Assembly: GCA_964370965.1 (NCBI GenBank)
Contig: CAYJLW010000019.1
Coordinates: forward strand, 1-55,873
Reading direction: 5' to 3'
DNA length: 55,873 nt
DNA from: CAYJLW01 sp964370965
GTDB taxonomy: Bacteria > Actinomycetota > Acidimicrobiia > UBA2766
In this document: positions 23,386 through 31,195 of the stretch, piece by piece
How positions within the stretch are numbered: position 1 is the stretch's first letter
How the letters are laid out: each line of letters opens with the position of its first letter
Program-made: the position numbers and the translations under genes
Notes under the pieces: generated by a model
What the model was told of the DNA's origin: nothing
Seen by the model: the letters and a program-made list of their open reading frames with translations, nothing else
The model's database searches: none

Positions 23386-24498
23386 ATGGGGGGCGCATTG
23401 CGCTTGCTGTTCTTCGCCGACGTGCATCTGGACGCCGCTTTCCGCTGGGCGGGGCCCGACCTCGGCCGCACGCTCCGGCGGGGGCTCCGTGACGCCGTGA
23501 CGTCCGTTGTCCGCCTGGCGGGGGAGTGCCCCGTCGACGCCCTCGTGTGCGCCGGCGACCTCTACGAGCACGACAGGGTGACGCCCGACACCGTGGCGTT
23601 CCTGCGCGACGCATTCGAGTCGCTCCACCCGCTGCCGGTCCTGCTCGCCCCCGGGAACCACGACTGGTTCGGTCCCACGTCGGCGTACGCCACGACCGGC
23701 TGGAGCGACAACGTCCACGTCTTCGCGGACGACACCCTGGGGCCGCTGCGTCTCGCCGACGGCTTCACCGTCTGGGGGGCGGCGCACCGGAACCCGGCGA
23801 ACACCGCCGGGTTCCTGCGGGGCTTCCGGGCCTTCGGAGACGGCGTGCACGTCGGGCTCTTCCACGGCTCCGACCGCTCCCACTTTTCGTTCTCCGAAGA
23901 CGCCAAGGAGCGCCACGCCCCCTTCAACGCCGAAGAGGTCCCGGCAGCCGGCCTCGACCACGCCCTGGTCGGTCACTTCCACGCCCCCTGCGACGGCGAG
24001 TGGCACACCTATCCCGGCAACCCGGCGGCGCTCGGCTTCGGCGAGACGGGCGAGCGGGGGGCGGTCCTCGTGACCGTCCACGCCGACGGGAGCGTCGCCC
24101 GGGAACGACACGTCGTGGGCACCACTGTCCTCGCCGACGTCGACCTCGACGTGACGGGCTGCACCAGCGCTCAGGGCATACGCGAGCGTGCCCGCGAGAG
24201 CCTCGCGGGCCACGGTGGGGCCGTCCGTCTCATGCTCCACGGCGAGCTCGCGTCCGGCGTCGACCTCGCGCCGGAGGACCTCGCCGACGTCGCCCCGTGG
24301 GTCGACGCCGTCCTGCCGACCGTGGTCGCGCTCAGATCCGGCTACGACATCGAGGCCGTCGCCACCGAGCGGTCCACGCTGCGGGGTCAATTCGTGGCCA
24401 AGGTGCTCGCCGCCGATCTCGACGACGAGGAGGCCAGACGGGTGGCAGTCACCGGCCTGCGGGCCCTCGACGGCCGCTCCGACCTGGAGGTGTTCTGA
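23386..24498 (+). CDS. SbcD/Mre11-like metallophosphoesterase
   Basis: 370 residues with the calcineurin-like phosphoesterase motifs in order: FADVHLD (Asp12, His14), CAGDLYE, APGNHDW, GLFHGSD and GHFHAP. The last, with two His, completes the Mn/Fe site. This is the Mre11/SbcD/YhaO type of DNA exo/endonuclease; the C-terminal 110 residues (VDLDVTGCTSAQGIRERA onward) resemble its capping/ATPase-contact domain. The ATPase partner starts one base after the stop. Together they should process DNA ends in repair. No ribosome site is visible before the ATG; a start at residue 6 or a leaderless message is possible. Confidence 0.85.
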   Translation: MGGALRLLFFADVHLDAAFRWAGPDLGRTLRRGLRDAVTSVVRLAGECPVDALVCAGDLYEHDRVTPDTVAFLRDAFESLHPLPVLLAPGNHDWFGPTSAYATTGWSDNVHVFADDTLGPLRLADGFTVWGAAHRNPANTAGFLRGFRAFGDGVHVGLFHGSDRSHFSFSEDAKERHAPFNAEEVPAAGLDHALVGHFHAPCDGEWHTYPGNPAALGFGETGERGAVLVTVHADGSVARERHVVGTTVLADVDLDVTGCTSAQGIRERARESLAGHGGAVRLMLHGELASGVDLAPEDLADVAPWVDAVLPTVVALRSGYDIEAVATERSTLRGQFVAKVLAADLDDEEARRVAVTGLRALDGRSDLEVF

Positions 24499-24499
24499 G

Positions 24500-27304
24500 A
24501 TGAGGGTCCGCTCCGTGCACGCGAGGGCGTTCGGCCCGCTCCGAGACGCCACTCTCGACCTGGGCGCAGGCATGACCGTCGTCACCGGGCCGAACGAGGC
24601 GGGCAAGTCCGCCTGGCACGCGGCGCTCTATACGGCGATCTGCGGGGTGCGCCGGGGGCAGGGCCAGTCCAAGGCGCAGCGCGAGTTCGCGCTCAGGCAC
24701 CGACCTTGGAGCGGCGGGCCGTGGGAGGTTTCCGCCCGCATCGACCTCGCCGACGGCCGCCGCGTCGAGCTCCGCCACGATCTCGGCGGCAGCGCGGAGT
24801 GCCAGGCTTTCGACCTCGACCTCGGGCGTGACGTCTCCGGCGACGTCGTCTTCGAGGGCGCCCCCGACGGGTCCCGCTGGCTCGGTCTCGACCGGCGGAC
24901 GTTCCTGGCCACGGCCTGCGTCAACCAGGCGGACGTCCTGGCGGTGCTCGCGGCCAAGGACACCCTCCGGGACCACCTCCAACGGGTGGCGACGGCCGGT
25001 GGGGGTGACGCCACCGTCGCCGCGGCCCTCACGGCGATCGAAGGCTTCCAGGCAGAGCACGTGGGCACAGAACGAGCCAACTCGACGAGGCCCATTGCCC
25101 TCACCGGCGAGGCGGTGCGCCGGGCAGAGGCCGCTCTCGAAGACGCCCGGGATCGCCACAAGGACTTTCTGGCCCGCAACGCGAGGGCCGACGCGGCCGA
25201 ACGTGACGCCGAGAGCGGACGTGGCGTTCTCCTGGCGGCGGAGGCGGCGTCCTCACGGCGGAGCGCCGCAGAGCTCGGGCGGCGGATAGCCGAGGCCCGG
25301 GCCCTCCTCGAACGTCACGCCGAGGCGGCGACGGCGGCCGACGACGAGGCCCTCGCCGGGCGGGTCGCCGCCGTGCTCGGCGCCGGCGAGGCGCCCGGCG
25401 TCTCCCGGGCGACCCACGACCGACCCCTCGCCGAACTGCGGGCGGATCTCGATTCCCTTCCGGCGTCGTCCGGGCTGCCCGTCGGCGCCGATCCCGAGGT
25501 CGAATCCGCTCTGCACGGGCTCCGCGAGGCCCGGGCGGGGCTTGCCGCGCACGACGGCCTGCGGCCCGCCGCGCCCGGGCCCCGGCCCGTGCCCGAAGGA
25601 GTGGGGGCCCGGGAGCTCTCCGACCTCGCCCGGACCCTGGATGCGCCCCCGGCCCCCCTCGACCAGGCGCTCGTGGACCGGGTCGAGGGTCTCCGCTCCC
25701 CTGCCGGGGAACAGACCGCGTCGGGTTCCCCGGTCGTGGGGTTCGCTGTCGCCGCCGTGGGCGCCGTCCTCGCCGGCGTCGGCGTGGCCACGGTCGCCGT
25801 TCTCGTCGCCCTCGGTGTCGTCCTCTGCGCCGCCGGCCTCGCCGCCGCCCTCCTCCTCCGCGCCCGGCGGAGCCGGGGCGCCCGCGCCCGCCTCGCCGCC
25901 CTGGCCCGGGCCGAGGCCGCGCTCGCCGGGCACAGGCAGGCCGCCGAAGAGACGGAACGCACGCGCTCCGGGGCGGTGCAGCGCTGCCGTGAGCTCGGCG
26001 TGGAGCCCGATCCCGGGTCCCTCCGGCGGGCGGCTGACGACGTGCTCGGGGCCGAGACTGCCGCCCGGGCAGCGGCCGAGTGGACCGTTCGCCGTGGCGA
26101 CGTCGTGCGCCATGTCGACGGTTGGCGTGATCACGCCGCCGGCCTGCTCGCCGCCCGCGGCGTGGATGTCGCCGACCCCCGCGACGCCGCCGCGGTCGCG
26201 GGGGGGTGCGAGCGGTACCTGGAGCGGAGGCACGAACAGGACCGCGCCGAGGCCGCCCGCGTGCGCCTGTCGCGCAGCGTCGAGGTGCGCGAGGTCTCGG
26301 TTCTCGCGGGAGTCACGGGTGCGCCCGATGCCCCGGAGGCCGAGCTCCTGGCCGGCCTGGCCGCGTGGCGCCAAGAGCGGAATCGCCGACTCGAGGCGGC
26401 CGCCGCCGCCGGCCGGGCGCGGACGGAAGCTTCCCGCCTCCTGGCGGGCAAGGACCTCGCCGAGGCCGAGGCCGCGCACGAACGGCTGCAGGCAGCGGCG
26501 GAGGCGGCGGAGGCCGCGGTGCCAGCGAGAGTGGTGGTGCCGACCGAGATCGAGGGCGACCCGGATGCCACTGTCGCCCGGCTGCGGGCGGCCGCCGCCG
26601 CGGCCGAGGCGATCGCGGCCGGGGAGCGAGGCGGCGTCGTCCAGCTCGCCCGCACGATCCCCGACGTGGCGGTCGCCGAGGAGCACCTCGCCGTCGCGCA
26701 GGAGGCCCGTTCGCGAGTCGAGCGCCTCCGGGACACGCTCACCTTGACGGCCGGGTTCCTCCGGGAGGCAGAGGAGGACGTCTACCGTGACGTCGCCCCC
26801 CGCTTGGCGGTCGCCGTGGGCGCATCCCTCGCCCGGGTCACCGGTGGTCGCTACGGAGAGGTCACGGTCGATCCGGAGACCCTCACCGTCCTTGTGCGGA
26901 CCGCCGACGGCCTGCGGGAAGCCTCCGCTCTCTCCCACGGCACCACCGAGCAGGTCTACCTGCTCCTGCGTGTGGCCCTCGCCGCGGCGCTCACCGCAGC
27001 CGGAGAAAGCTGTCCGATCCTGCTCGACGACGTGCTCGTGCAGAGCGACAGTGCGCGCAAGGAGCGCATCCTGACGCTCCTCCACGAGCTCAGCCGGGAC
27101 CACCAGATCGTGCTGTTCACCCAGGAGGAGGACGTGGCCGGGTGGGCCGCCCGGAACCTCGACCCCGAGCGCGACCGCCTCGTGTCCTGGCACGCCCCCG
27201 ACGCGTCCGGGGCCGTCCACAGCAACGGTCCCGACGGCGGGACTTCGTCATGGGCGCCGGGCGTCATGTCGCCGGAAGACCGTCCCCGGGCTACGCCTTC
27301 TTGA
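24500..27304 (+). CDS. SbcC/YhaN-like AAA ATPase
   Basis: 934 residues. The N-terminal lobe has Walker A GPNEAGKSA (about 31-39), the C-terminal lobe the signature ALSHGTTEQVYLLLR and Walker B CPILLDDVLVQSD, as in SMC/Rad50-like ABC ATPases. Between them are Ala/Glu/Arg-rich coiled-coil segments and, unusually for Rad50, two hydrophobic stretches near residues 411-455 (VVGFAVAAVGAVLAG, GVVLCAAGLAAALLL), as found in YhaN proteins; they could anchor it at the membrane. Coupled with the nuclease one base upstream. Its last 14 bases overlap the convergent YceI gene. Confidence 0.85.
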   Translation: MRVRSVHARAFGPLRDATLDLGAGMTVVTGPNEAGKSAWHAALYTAICGVRRGQGQSKAQREFALRHRPWSGGPWEVSARIDLADGRRVELRHDLGGSAECQAFDLDLGRDVSGDVVFEGAPDGSRWLGLDRRTFLATACVNQADVLAVLAAKDTLRDHLQRVATAGGGDATVAAALTAIEGFQAEHVGTERANSTRPIALTGEAVRRAEAALEDARDRHKDFLARNARADAAERDAESGRGVLLAAEAASSRRSAAELGRRIAEARALLERHAEAATAADDEALAGRVAAVLGAGEAPGVSRATHDRPLAELRADLDSLPASSGLPVGADPEVESALHGLREARAGLAAHDGLRPAAPGPRPVPEGVGARELSDLARTLDAPPAPLDQALVDRVEGLRSPAGEQTASGSPVVGFAVAAVGAVLAGVGVATVAVLVALGVVLCAAGLAAALLLRARRSRGARARLAALARAEAALAGHRQAAEETERTRSGAVQRCRELGVEPDPGSLRRAADDVLGAETAARAAAEWTVRRGDVVRHVDGWRDHAAGLLAARGVDVADPRDAAAVAGGCERYLERRHEQDRAEAARVRLSRSVEVREVSVLAGVTGAPDAPEAELLAGLAAWRQERNRRLEAAAAAGRARTEASRLLAGKDLAEAEAAHERLQAAAEAAEAAVPARVVVPTEIEGDPDATVARLRAAAAAAEAIAAGERGGVVQLARTIPDVAVAEEHLAVAQEARSRVERLRDTLTLTAGFLREAEEDVYRDVAPRLAVAVGASLARVTGGRYGEVTVDPETLTVLVRTADGLREASALSHGTTEQVYLLLRVALAAALTAAGESCPILLDDVLVQSDSARKERILTLLHELSRDHQIVLFTQEEDVAGWAARNLDPERDRLVSWHAPDASGAVHSNGPDGGTSSWAPGVMSPEDRPRATPS

Positions 27305-28016
27305 GGTAGAGCTGGAACTCGATCGTGCCCTTCTCGTCCACCGACAGCACCATGGGCGCCGTCGGCGTCTCGACGTCGAAGTCGGCGAACGTCACCGGGG
27401 TCGACCCCGTCACGGTGACGACGGCACCGCTGCGCTCGGCCTCCAGGGACACGGTGGCCGCCTTCGTGACGCCGTGGATCGTGAGATCCCCCTCGGCCTC
27501 GACCTTGATCCGCTTGCCGTCGTCGGGTATGGCCCCCAGGTCGACCGGCTGCGTGAGCTTGAACGTGGCGTCGGGGTACTTCGACGTGTCCAGGGCCTCC
27601 TGGATGCGGCGGTCCCGGCGGAACTCGTCGCTCTGGATAGTCGTGAGGTCCACCTTCACGTCGGCAGACGTGAGGCGCGTGCCGGAGATCTCGATCGTGC
27701 CCGTCACGTCGGCCGTGCGTCCCACCGCCGTGTTGTGGCCGAAGCGGGCGAGCTCCTCCTCGACCCGGAAGCCGGCGAAGGAACCCCCGTCTCCGTCGCC
27801 CTTGCCGAGGCCGGGATCGACGACCCATCGTCCGTCCACGACCACTGGGGTGGCGTTCCCGGACGGGCTCCGCACCGCCTTCGCTGCGGTGTCGAGATCG
27901 GCGGGCGGCGGGGCGTCCCCGGAGTAGAAGAGCCACACGACGGCTCCGGCGCCCAAGGCGAGGACCGTGGCGGCTGCGATCAGGATCCAGCGGAGGCGAT
28001 GGGTGGGCTTCGTCAT
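27291..28016 (-). CDS. YceI-family protein, membrane-anchored
   Basis: 241 residues. An uncleaved anchor or signal peptide occupies residues 7-31 (LRWILIAAATVLALGAGAVVWLFY). The YceI lipocalin-like barrel follows: RWVVDPGLG, SFAGFRVEEELA, TGTIEISGTRLTSADVKVDL, RRIQEALDTSKYPDATFKLT and DLTIHGVTKAATV, all signature segments of the family. YceI proteins bind isoprenoid lipids in the periplasm or cell envelope. ATG at 28016; the ribosome site is poor. It overlaps the ATPase gene by 14 bp at its 3' end. Confidence 0.85.
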   Translation of the reverse strand: MTKPTHRLRWILIAAATVLALGAGAVVWLFYSGDAPPPADLDTAAKAVRSPSGNATPVVVDGRWVVDPGLGKGDGDGGSFAGFRVEEELARFGHNTAVGRTADVTGTIEISGTRLTSADVKVDLTTIQSDEFRRDRRIQEALDTSKYPDATFKLTQPVDLGAIPDDGKRIKVEAEGDLTIHGVTKAATVSLEAERSGAVVTVTGSTPVTFADFDVETPTAPMVLSVDEKGTIEFQLYLKKA

Positions 28017-28202
28017 GGCAGGAGTCTCGCGACTGTGACTGCGGGACTGCTGTGCGGCGGCTGTGGATCCGCTGGGAACTCGGGCGGGGCCGCCTCTCGA
28101 CCGGGGGCCCAGCCGGATCCCAGCGGGCACACAGGAGCCGGGACCAAGATGGGGTTCCGGGCGCGTCCGCCCGGTTCACGACGGCATCGATCTGGAGGCG
28201 AC

Positions 28203-28601
28203 ATGATCGCAGCACTGCTCGGCGGGATCGCCACCGCCACGGGATCCCAGTGGGGGCCGGGGCACGGCCGGGGCCGGGGCTCAGGCTTCGGCCAAGGCTG
28301 GCACCACGGCTTCGGCTTCGGGGGCGACGGCTGGGGGAGCGCACTCGCCCTGGCGCTTGCCGCTGCGGCCCTCGCCCTCGCGATCTGGGCGCTGGTCCGG
28401 ACGCGGCGTCCCCGGGCCGGGGTCGTGGGCGGAGGCGGGGGGGCGGCCCTCGAGATCCTCGGGACGCGTCTCGCCCGCGGCGAGATCGCCCCGGAGGAGT
28501 ACTCCAGTCGGGCGGCGGTCCTCGGCGGCGCACCCCCGGCTTCGCCAGGGGCGTCGGCCGGGGAGGAGACTCCGTCCGCCGAGGGCACGTCCGAACCCTG
28601 A
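28203..28601 (+). CDS. Small membrane protein with SHOCT domain
   Basis: 132 residues: a Gly/His/Trp-rich N-terminus (GPGHGRGRGSGFGQGWHHG), one membrane helix about 46-66 (LALALAAAALALAIWALV) and a short C-terminal SHOCT helix pair (LEILGTRLARGEIAPEEYSSR). SHOCT domains are oligomerisation or targeting tags on small membrane proteins. The tail is Ser/Pro/Glu-rich. ATG has GGAGG five bases upstream. The gene is divergent from YceI and followed by palindromic repeats. Confidence 0.75.
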   Translation: MIAALLGGIATATGSQWGPGHGRGRGSGFGQGWHHGFGFGGDGWGSALALALAAAALALAIWALVRTRRPRAGVVGGGGGAALEILGTRLARGEIAPEEYSSRAAVLGGAPPASPGASAGEETPSAEGTSEP

Positions 28602-28612
28602 CGCCGCGACGC

Positions 28613-28737
28613 AACTGGGCCGCCCCGCGACGCAACTGGGCGCGCGTGGACCAAGACCAGGGCGCCCAGGAGCCCCCCAAGGGAGGGGGGCGCCCCCGCG
28701 CGCCTGGTGTGGGGCGTAGCGCGCCCAGTTCGTGGGG
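28613..28737. repeat. Degenerate palindromic element (same family)
   Basis: Left-arm sequence AACTGGGC occurs at 28613 and again as AACTGGGCGCGCG at 28633; the right arm GCGCGCCCAGTTCG ends near 28732. The centre differs from the other copies and contains an extra G/C hairpin (GGGGGGCGCCCCC at about 28685). It sits between the 3' end of the SHOCT gene and the 3' end of the SDR remnant, i.e. between convergent reading directions, like the copies at 3608-3726. Confidence 0.7.
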
Positions 28738-28772
28738 AACACCCCCCGGGCGGGCTCTGGGGCGCCCGTCCC

Positions 28773-29224
28773 GGTCAGCCGCCGGCCAGGCCCACGAGGG
28801 TTTCGGTCCGCTCCCAGACGCGCCTCTGCAGACCCTCGTCGCGGCAGGGCGCGGTGGCCGGTAGCAGGGCGGGCCCCAGGCGTCGACGTGAAGAAGCGGC
28901 ACGTCGTCCCCGCCAGCTCCGGGTCGGTGGCCACACGGACCGACATCTCGGCCCTCTGGGCCGGCGTGCGCACGAGCGGCGTGCGGGCGCCGAGGCGGGC
29001 GAGTCGTCCCATCATCGGCATCTCGCGTTCCAGGCCCGACGCCACCATGCCCGGGCACACGGCGTTGGCTGTCACCCCGTGGGGCCCCCAGCGCCGGGCG
29101 AGCTCGAAGGTGAACAGGAGGTCGAGGAGCTTCGTGCGCCCGTAGACCCGGAACGACCGGGCGGGCCGGTAGTGACGCAGACCTCGAAGTGCTCCGGGTC
29201 CAGGCGCCCGGCCCGGCGATGCGC
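28773..29224 (-). pseudogene. Truncated duplicate of the SDR gene at 30235
   Basis: About 450 bases match 30233-30684 almost base for base: VTANAVCPGMVASGLE, LARLGARTPLVRTP and TTCRFFTSTPGAR are all present. An added base near 28867 shifts the frame, so the final 30 residues are lost, and the N-terminal two thirds (Rossmann motif, catalytic Tyr-Lys) are absent. At about 29224 the match stops abruptly where an IS630-like transposase remnant begins. The fragment cannot encode an enzyme; it records a segmental duplication. Confidence 0.85.
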
Positions 29225-29446
29225 GCCGATCGGCGAGCTTCGCGAACCGGCGTTCGACGAGGTTCAGTCACGAGCTGCATCGACTGATTGTCCAAGATGA
29301 CGTGGACGTCGAGGTCGTCGGGGACGTTCTTGCCGATGAGCCCAGGAACCGGCGGAACTCCTCGGCACTGACGACCCCCCGTCTACGTCCGCGTCGCTGA
29401 TCGAGCGCGGCTTGCCCGGGCGCGCCTCGTCGTGGAGGCCAGGGAC
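29221..29446 (-). mobile_element. IS630-like transposase remnant
   Basis: Read on the minus strand in three shifting frames: GLHDEARPGKPRSISDADV (the N-terminal HTH linker of IS630 transposases), SAEEFRRFLG, LIGKNVPDDLDVHVILDNQSM (the strand carrying the second catalytic Asp of the DDE site) and NLVERRFAKLADRR (just after the catalytic Glu region). The normal protein is about 340-360 residues; only about 75 codons survive, with internal deletions and frameshifts. No terminal inverted repeats were found. It joins directly to the truncated SDR duplicate. Confidence 0.65.
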
Positions 29447-29449
29447 CCG

Positions 29450-29485
29450 TTGCGGATGGCGAGACACGTACGTATGATATGTACA
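29450..29485 (+). promoter_or_regulatory. Promoter with palindromic operator, leaderless start
   Basis: TTGCGG (29450-29455), 17 bases, then TATGAT (29473-29478) make a good -35/-10 pair. The start point, seven bases on, is the A of ATG at 29485. An imperfect 17-bp palindrome GTACGTAT-G-ATATGTAC (29468-29484) covers the -10 box, so binding of the antitoxin there would block RNA polymerase. No ribosome site precedes the ATG. Confidence 0.6.
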
Positions 29486-29718
29486 TGCCGAACAAGACGA
29501 TCAGCGTGCCTGATGATGTTGTGCCGATCATCGACCGGCTCGGCGTCCCGTTCTCGAAATGGGTGACCGATCAGCTCCGCCGCCATGCCGCGCAGTCGAC
29601 CATGACCTTTGCTCAACAGCTCGTCGCCGATGCAGCGCTGGCCGGAACCGGGCAGCGGCTGACCGAGGAGGACGCTCTGGCTACTGGTGAGCGAATGGAA
29701 CGTTCCGCACCGTGGTAG
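29485..29718 (+). CDS. MazE-like antitoxin
   Basis: 77 residues beginning MPNKTISVPDDVVPIIDRLG, a short strand plus helix DNA-binding start, then SKWVTDQLRRHAAQ and an acidic tail (RLTEEDALATGERMERSAPW) that would contact the toxin. It is classed as an antitoxin mainly because of its size, position and overlap with a MazF-type gene; the N-terminal domain could be ribbon-helix-helix. ATG at 29485 was chosen over the one at 29479 because it coincides with the predicted transcription start. Confidence 0.75.
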   Translation: MPNKTISVPDDVVPIIDRLGVPFSKWVTDQLRRHAAQSTMTFAQQLVADAALAGTGQRLTEEDALATGERMERSAPW

Positions 29719-30029
29719 CGCGAGGTGGGGTGTACTGGGTCGATCTCGACAAGCGTCGGCCTTGTGTGGTCGTTTCCTCCGGCGAGGTCCTCAGTGTCGA
29801 AGTCTGGCAGACCCACGTCGTGCCCCTGACGTCGAATCTCGACAGAGCAGGCCTCGCCGGCAACGTGCTGCTTGACTCCACGGTGACGGGTCTTCCGAGG
29901 GACTCCGTTGCCGTGCCGCTCGGGTTGGAGCTGGTCGATCGATCCTGGCTGGTGGAACACGTGGGGCAACTGCCTCGGGCCTTTGTCGATGCCATCGACG
30001 ATGGTATCCGGGCTGTGCTGGGCCTTTGA
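29712..30029 (+). CDS. MazF/PemK-family toxin
   Basis: 105 residues: GGVYWVDLDKRRPCVVVSS (the usual G-x-V/I-[WY]-x-x-x-L opening), THVVPLTSNLDRAGLAGNVLL (V-x-P-L-T-S) and RDSVAVPLGLELVDRSWL. This is the MazF endoribonuclease fold, and RNA cleavage is the expected activity. GTG start lies 7 bases inside the antitoxin gene, which suggests coupled translation. The pair lies between a transposase remnant and an SDR gene, within a segment flanked by the 450-bp SDR duplication. Confidence 0.85.
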   Translation: MVARGGVYWVDLDKRRPCVVVSSGEVLSVEVWQTHVVPLTSNLDRAGLAGNVLLDSTVTGLPRDSVAVPLGLELVDRSWLVEHVGQLPRAFVDAIDDGIRAVLGL

Positions 30030-30197
30030 GCCCTATGGGCGCCGGCATCTCGGTCGAGAGAGGCCACCCACCATCGTGAGTGCCCTCGGAGACTGCGGCG
30101 CCTGACTCCCTTGATGAGGTTGTTGCTCGCCTCGGTCGGCCCGTTCGTCGCTTTCGCTGAGCGTGGCTCTCTCCACCGCGCGCACCCAGCACCCAAC

Positions 30198-30223
30198 ACC
30201 CCCGGGGTGAACACCTCGGGGGT
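30198..30223. terminator. Strong hairpin between convergent genes
   Basis: ACCCCCGGGGTG and CACCTCGGGGGT form a 12-bp stem with one mismatch around an AA loop, 170 bases after the MazF stop and 12 bases after the SDR stop on the other strand. No T-run follows on either side, as is common in high-GC genomes. It could terminate both transcripts. Confidence 0.45.
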
Positions 30224-30234
30224 CCGCTTCCTGG

Positions 30235-31116
30235 TCAGCCGCCGGCCAGGCCCACGAGGGTTTCGGTCCGCTCCCAGACCCGCCTCTGAAGGCCCTCGTC
30301 GCGGCAGGGCGCGGTGGCCGGAAGCAGGCGGGCCCCGGGCGTCGACGTGAAGAAGCGGCCCGTTGTCCCCGCCAGCTCCGGGTCGGTGGCCACGCGGACG
30401 GACATCTCGGCCCCCTGGTCCGGTGTGCGCACGAGCGGCGTGCGGGCGCCGAGGCGGGCGAGTCGTCCCAGCATCGGCATCTCGCGTTCCAGGCCCGACG
30501 CCACCATGCCCGGGCACACGGCGTTGGCTGTCACCCCGTGGGGCCCCCAGCGCCGGGCGAGCTCGAAGGTGAACAGGAGGTCGAGGAGCTTCGTGCGCCC
30601 GTAGACCCGGAACGAGCGGGCGGGTCCGTAGTCGCCCAGGACCTCGAAGCTCTCCGGGTCGAGGGGCCCGGCCCGGCGATGCGCTTCTGACGCCACGACG
30701 ACCACGCGACTGCCCTCCGCGGCGGCGAGAAGGTCCCCGAGGAGGTTCGTGAGCAGGAACGGGCCCAGGTAGTTCGTGGCCAGCATCGCGTCGAAGCCGT
30801 CGGCGGTCACTGTGGGGCTGCGGGCGTGGACCCCGGCGTTGTTCACGAGGACGTCGATCCGCCGGTAGCGGTCGTGCAGCTCCGCACCGAGGCGCCTCAC
30901 CTGCTCCAGCTCGGAGAGGTCGGCCACGGCGACGTCCACGTCGGTGCCGGTGTCGGCGGCGATCGCCTCGGCCTCCCGGGCCCCCTTGGTCCCGTCGCGG
31001 CACACGATCGTGACCCGGCCTCGGGCGCGAGCCAGCTCGGCGGCGGTGACCCGCCCGATGCCGGACGTGGCCCCGGTCACGACGACGCGTTTGGCGTCGA
31101 TGCGAGCGGTGGGCAT
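30235..31116 (-). CDS. Short-chain dehydrogenase/reductase
   Basis: 293 residues, an SDR close to the retinol/protochlorophyllide-type branch. NAD(P) motif TGATSGIG (14-21), NNAG (92-95), and the active site Tyr172-x-x-x-Lys176 in FRVYGRTK. The Arg at the end of strand 2 (VCRDG) favours NADP. The C-terminal region includes VCPGMV and FFTSTPGAR. Substrate unknown. ATG has an AGGAGGGAGGG ribosome site. A second, truncated copy of its 3' half lies at 28773-29224. Confidence 0.85.
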   Translation of the reverse strand: MPTARIDAKRVVVTGATSGIGRVTAAELARARGRVTIVCRDGTKGAREAEAIAADTGTDVDVAVADLSELEQVRRLGAELHDRYRRIDVLVNNAGVHARSPTVTADGFDAMLATNYLGPFLLTNLLGDLLAAAEGSRVVVVASEAHRRAGPLDPESFEVLGDYGPARSFRVYGRTKLLDLLFTFELARRWGPHGVTANAVCPGMVASGLEREMPMLGRLARLGARTPLVRTPDQGAEMSVRVATDPELAGTTGRFFTSTPGARLLPATAPCRDEGLQRRVWERTETLVGLAGG

Positions 31117-31195
31117 GGCACCCTCCCTCCTTCGTTTCCGGCCCGGAGTATGCCGGTGTGGTGGAATCGGTGCCCGGACGACCACGGAGGACCGC

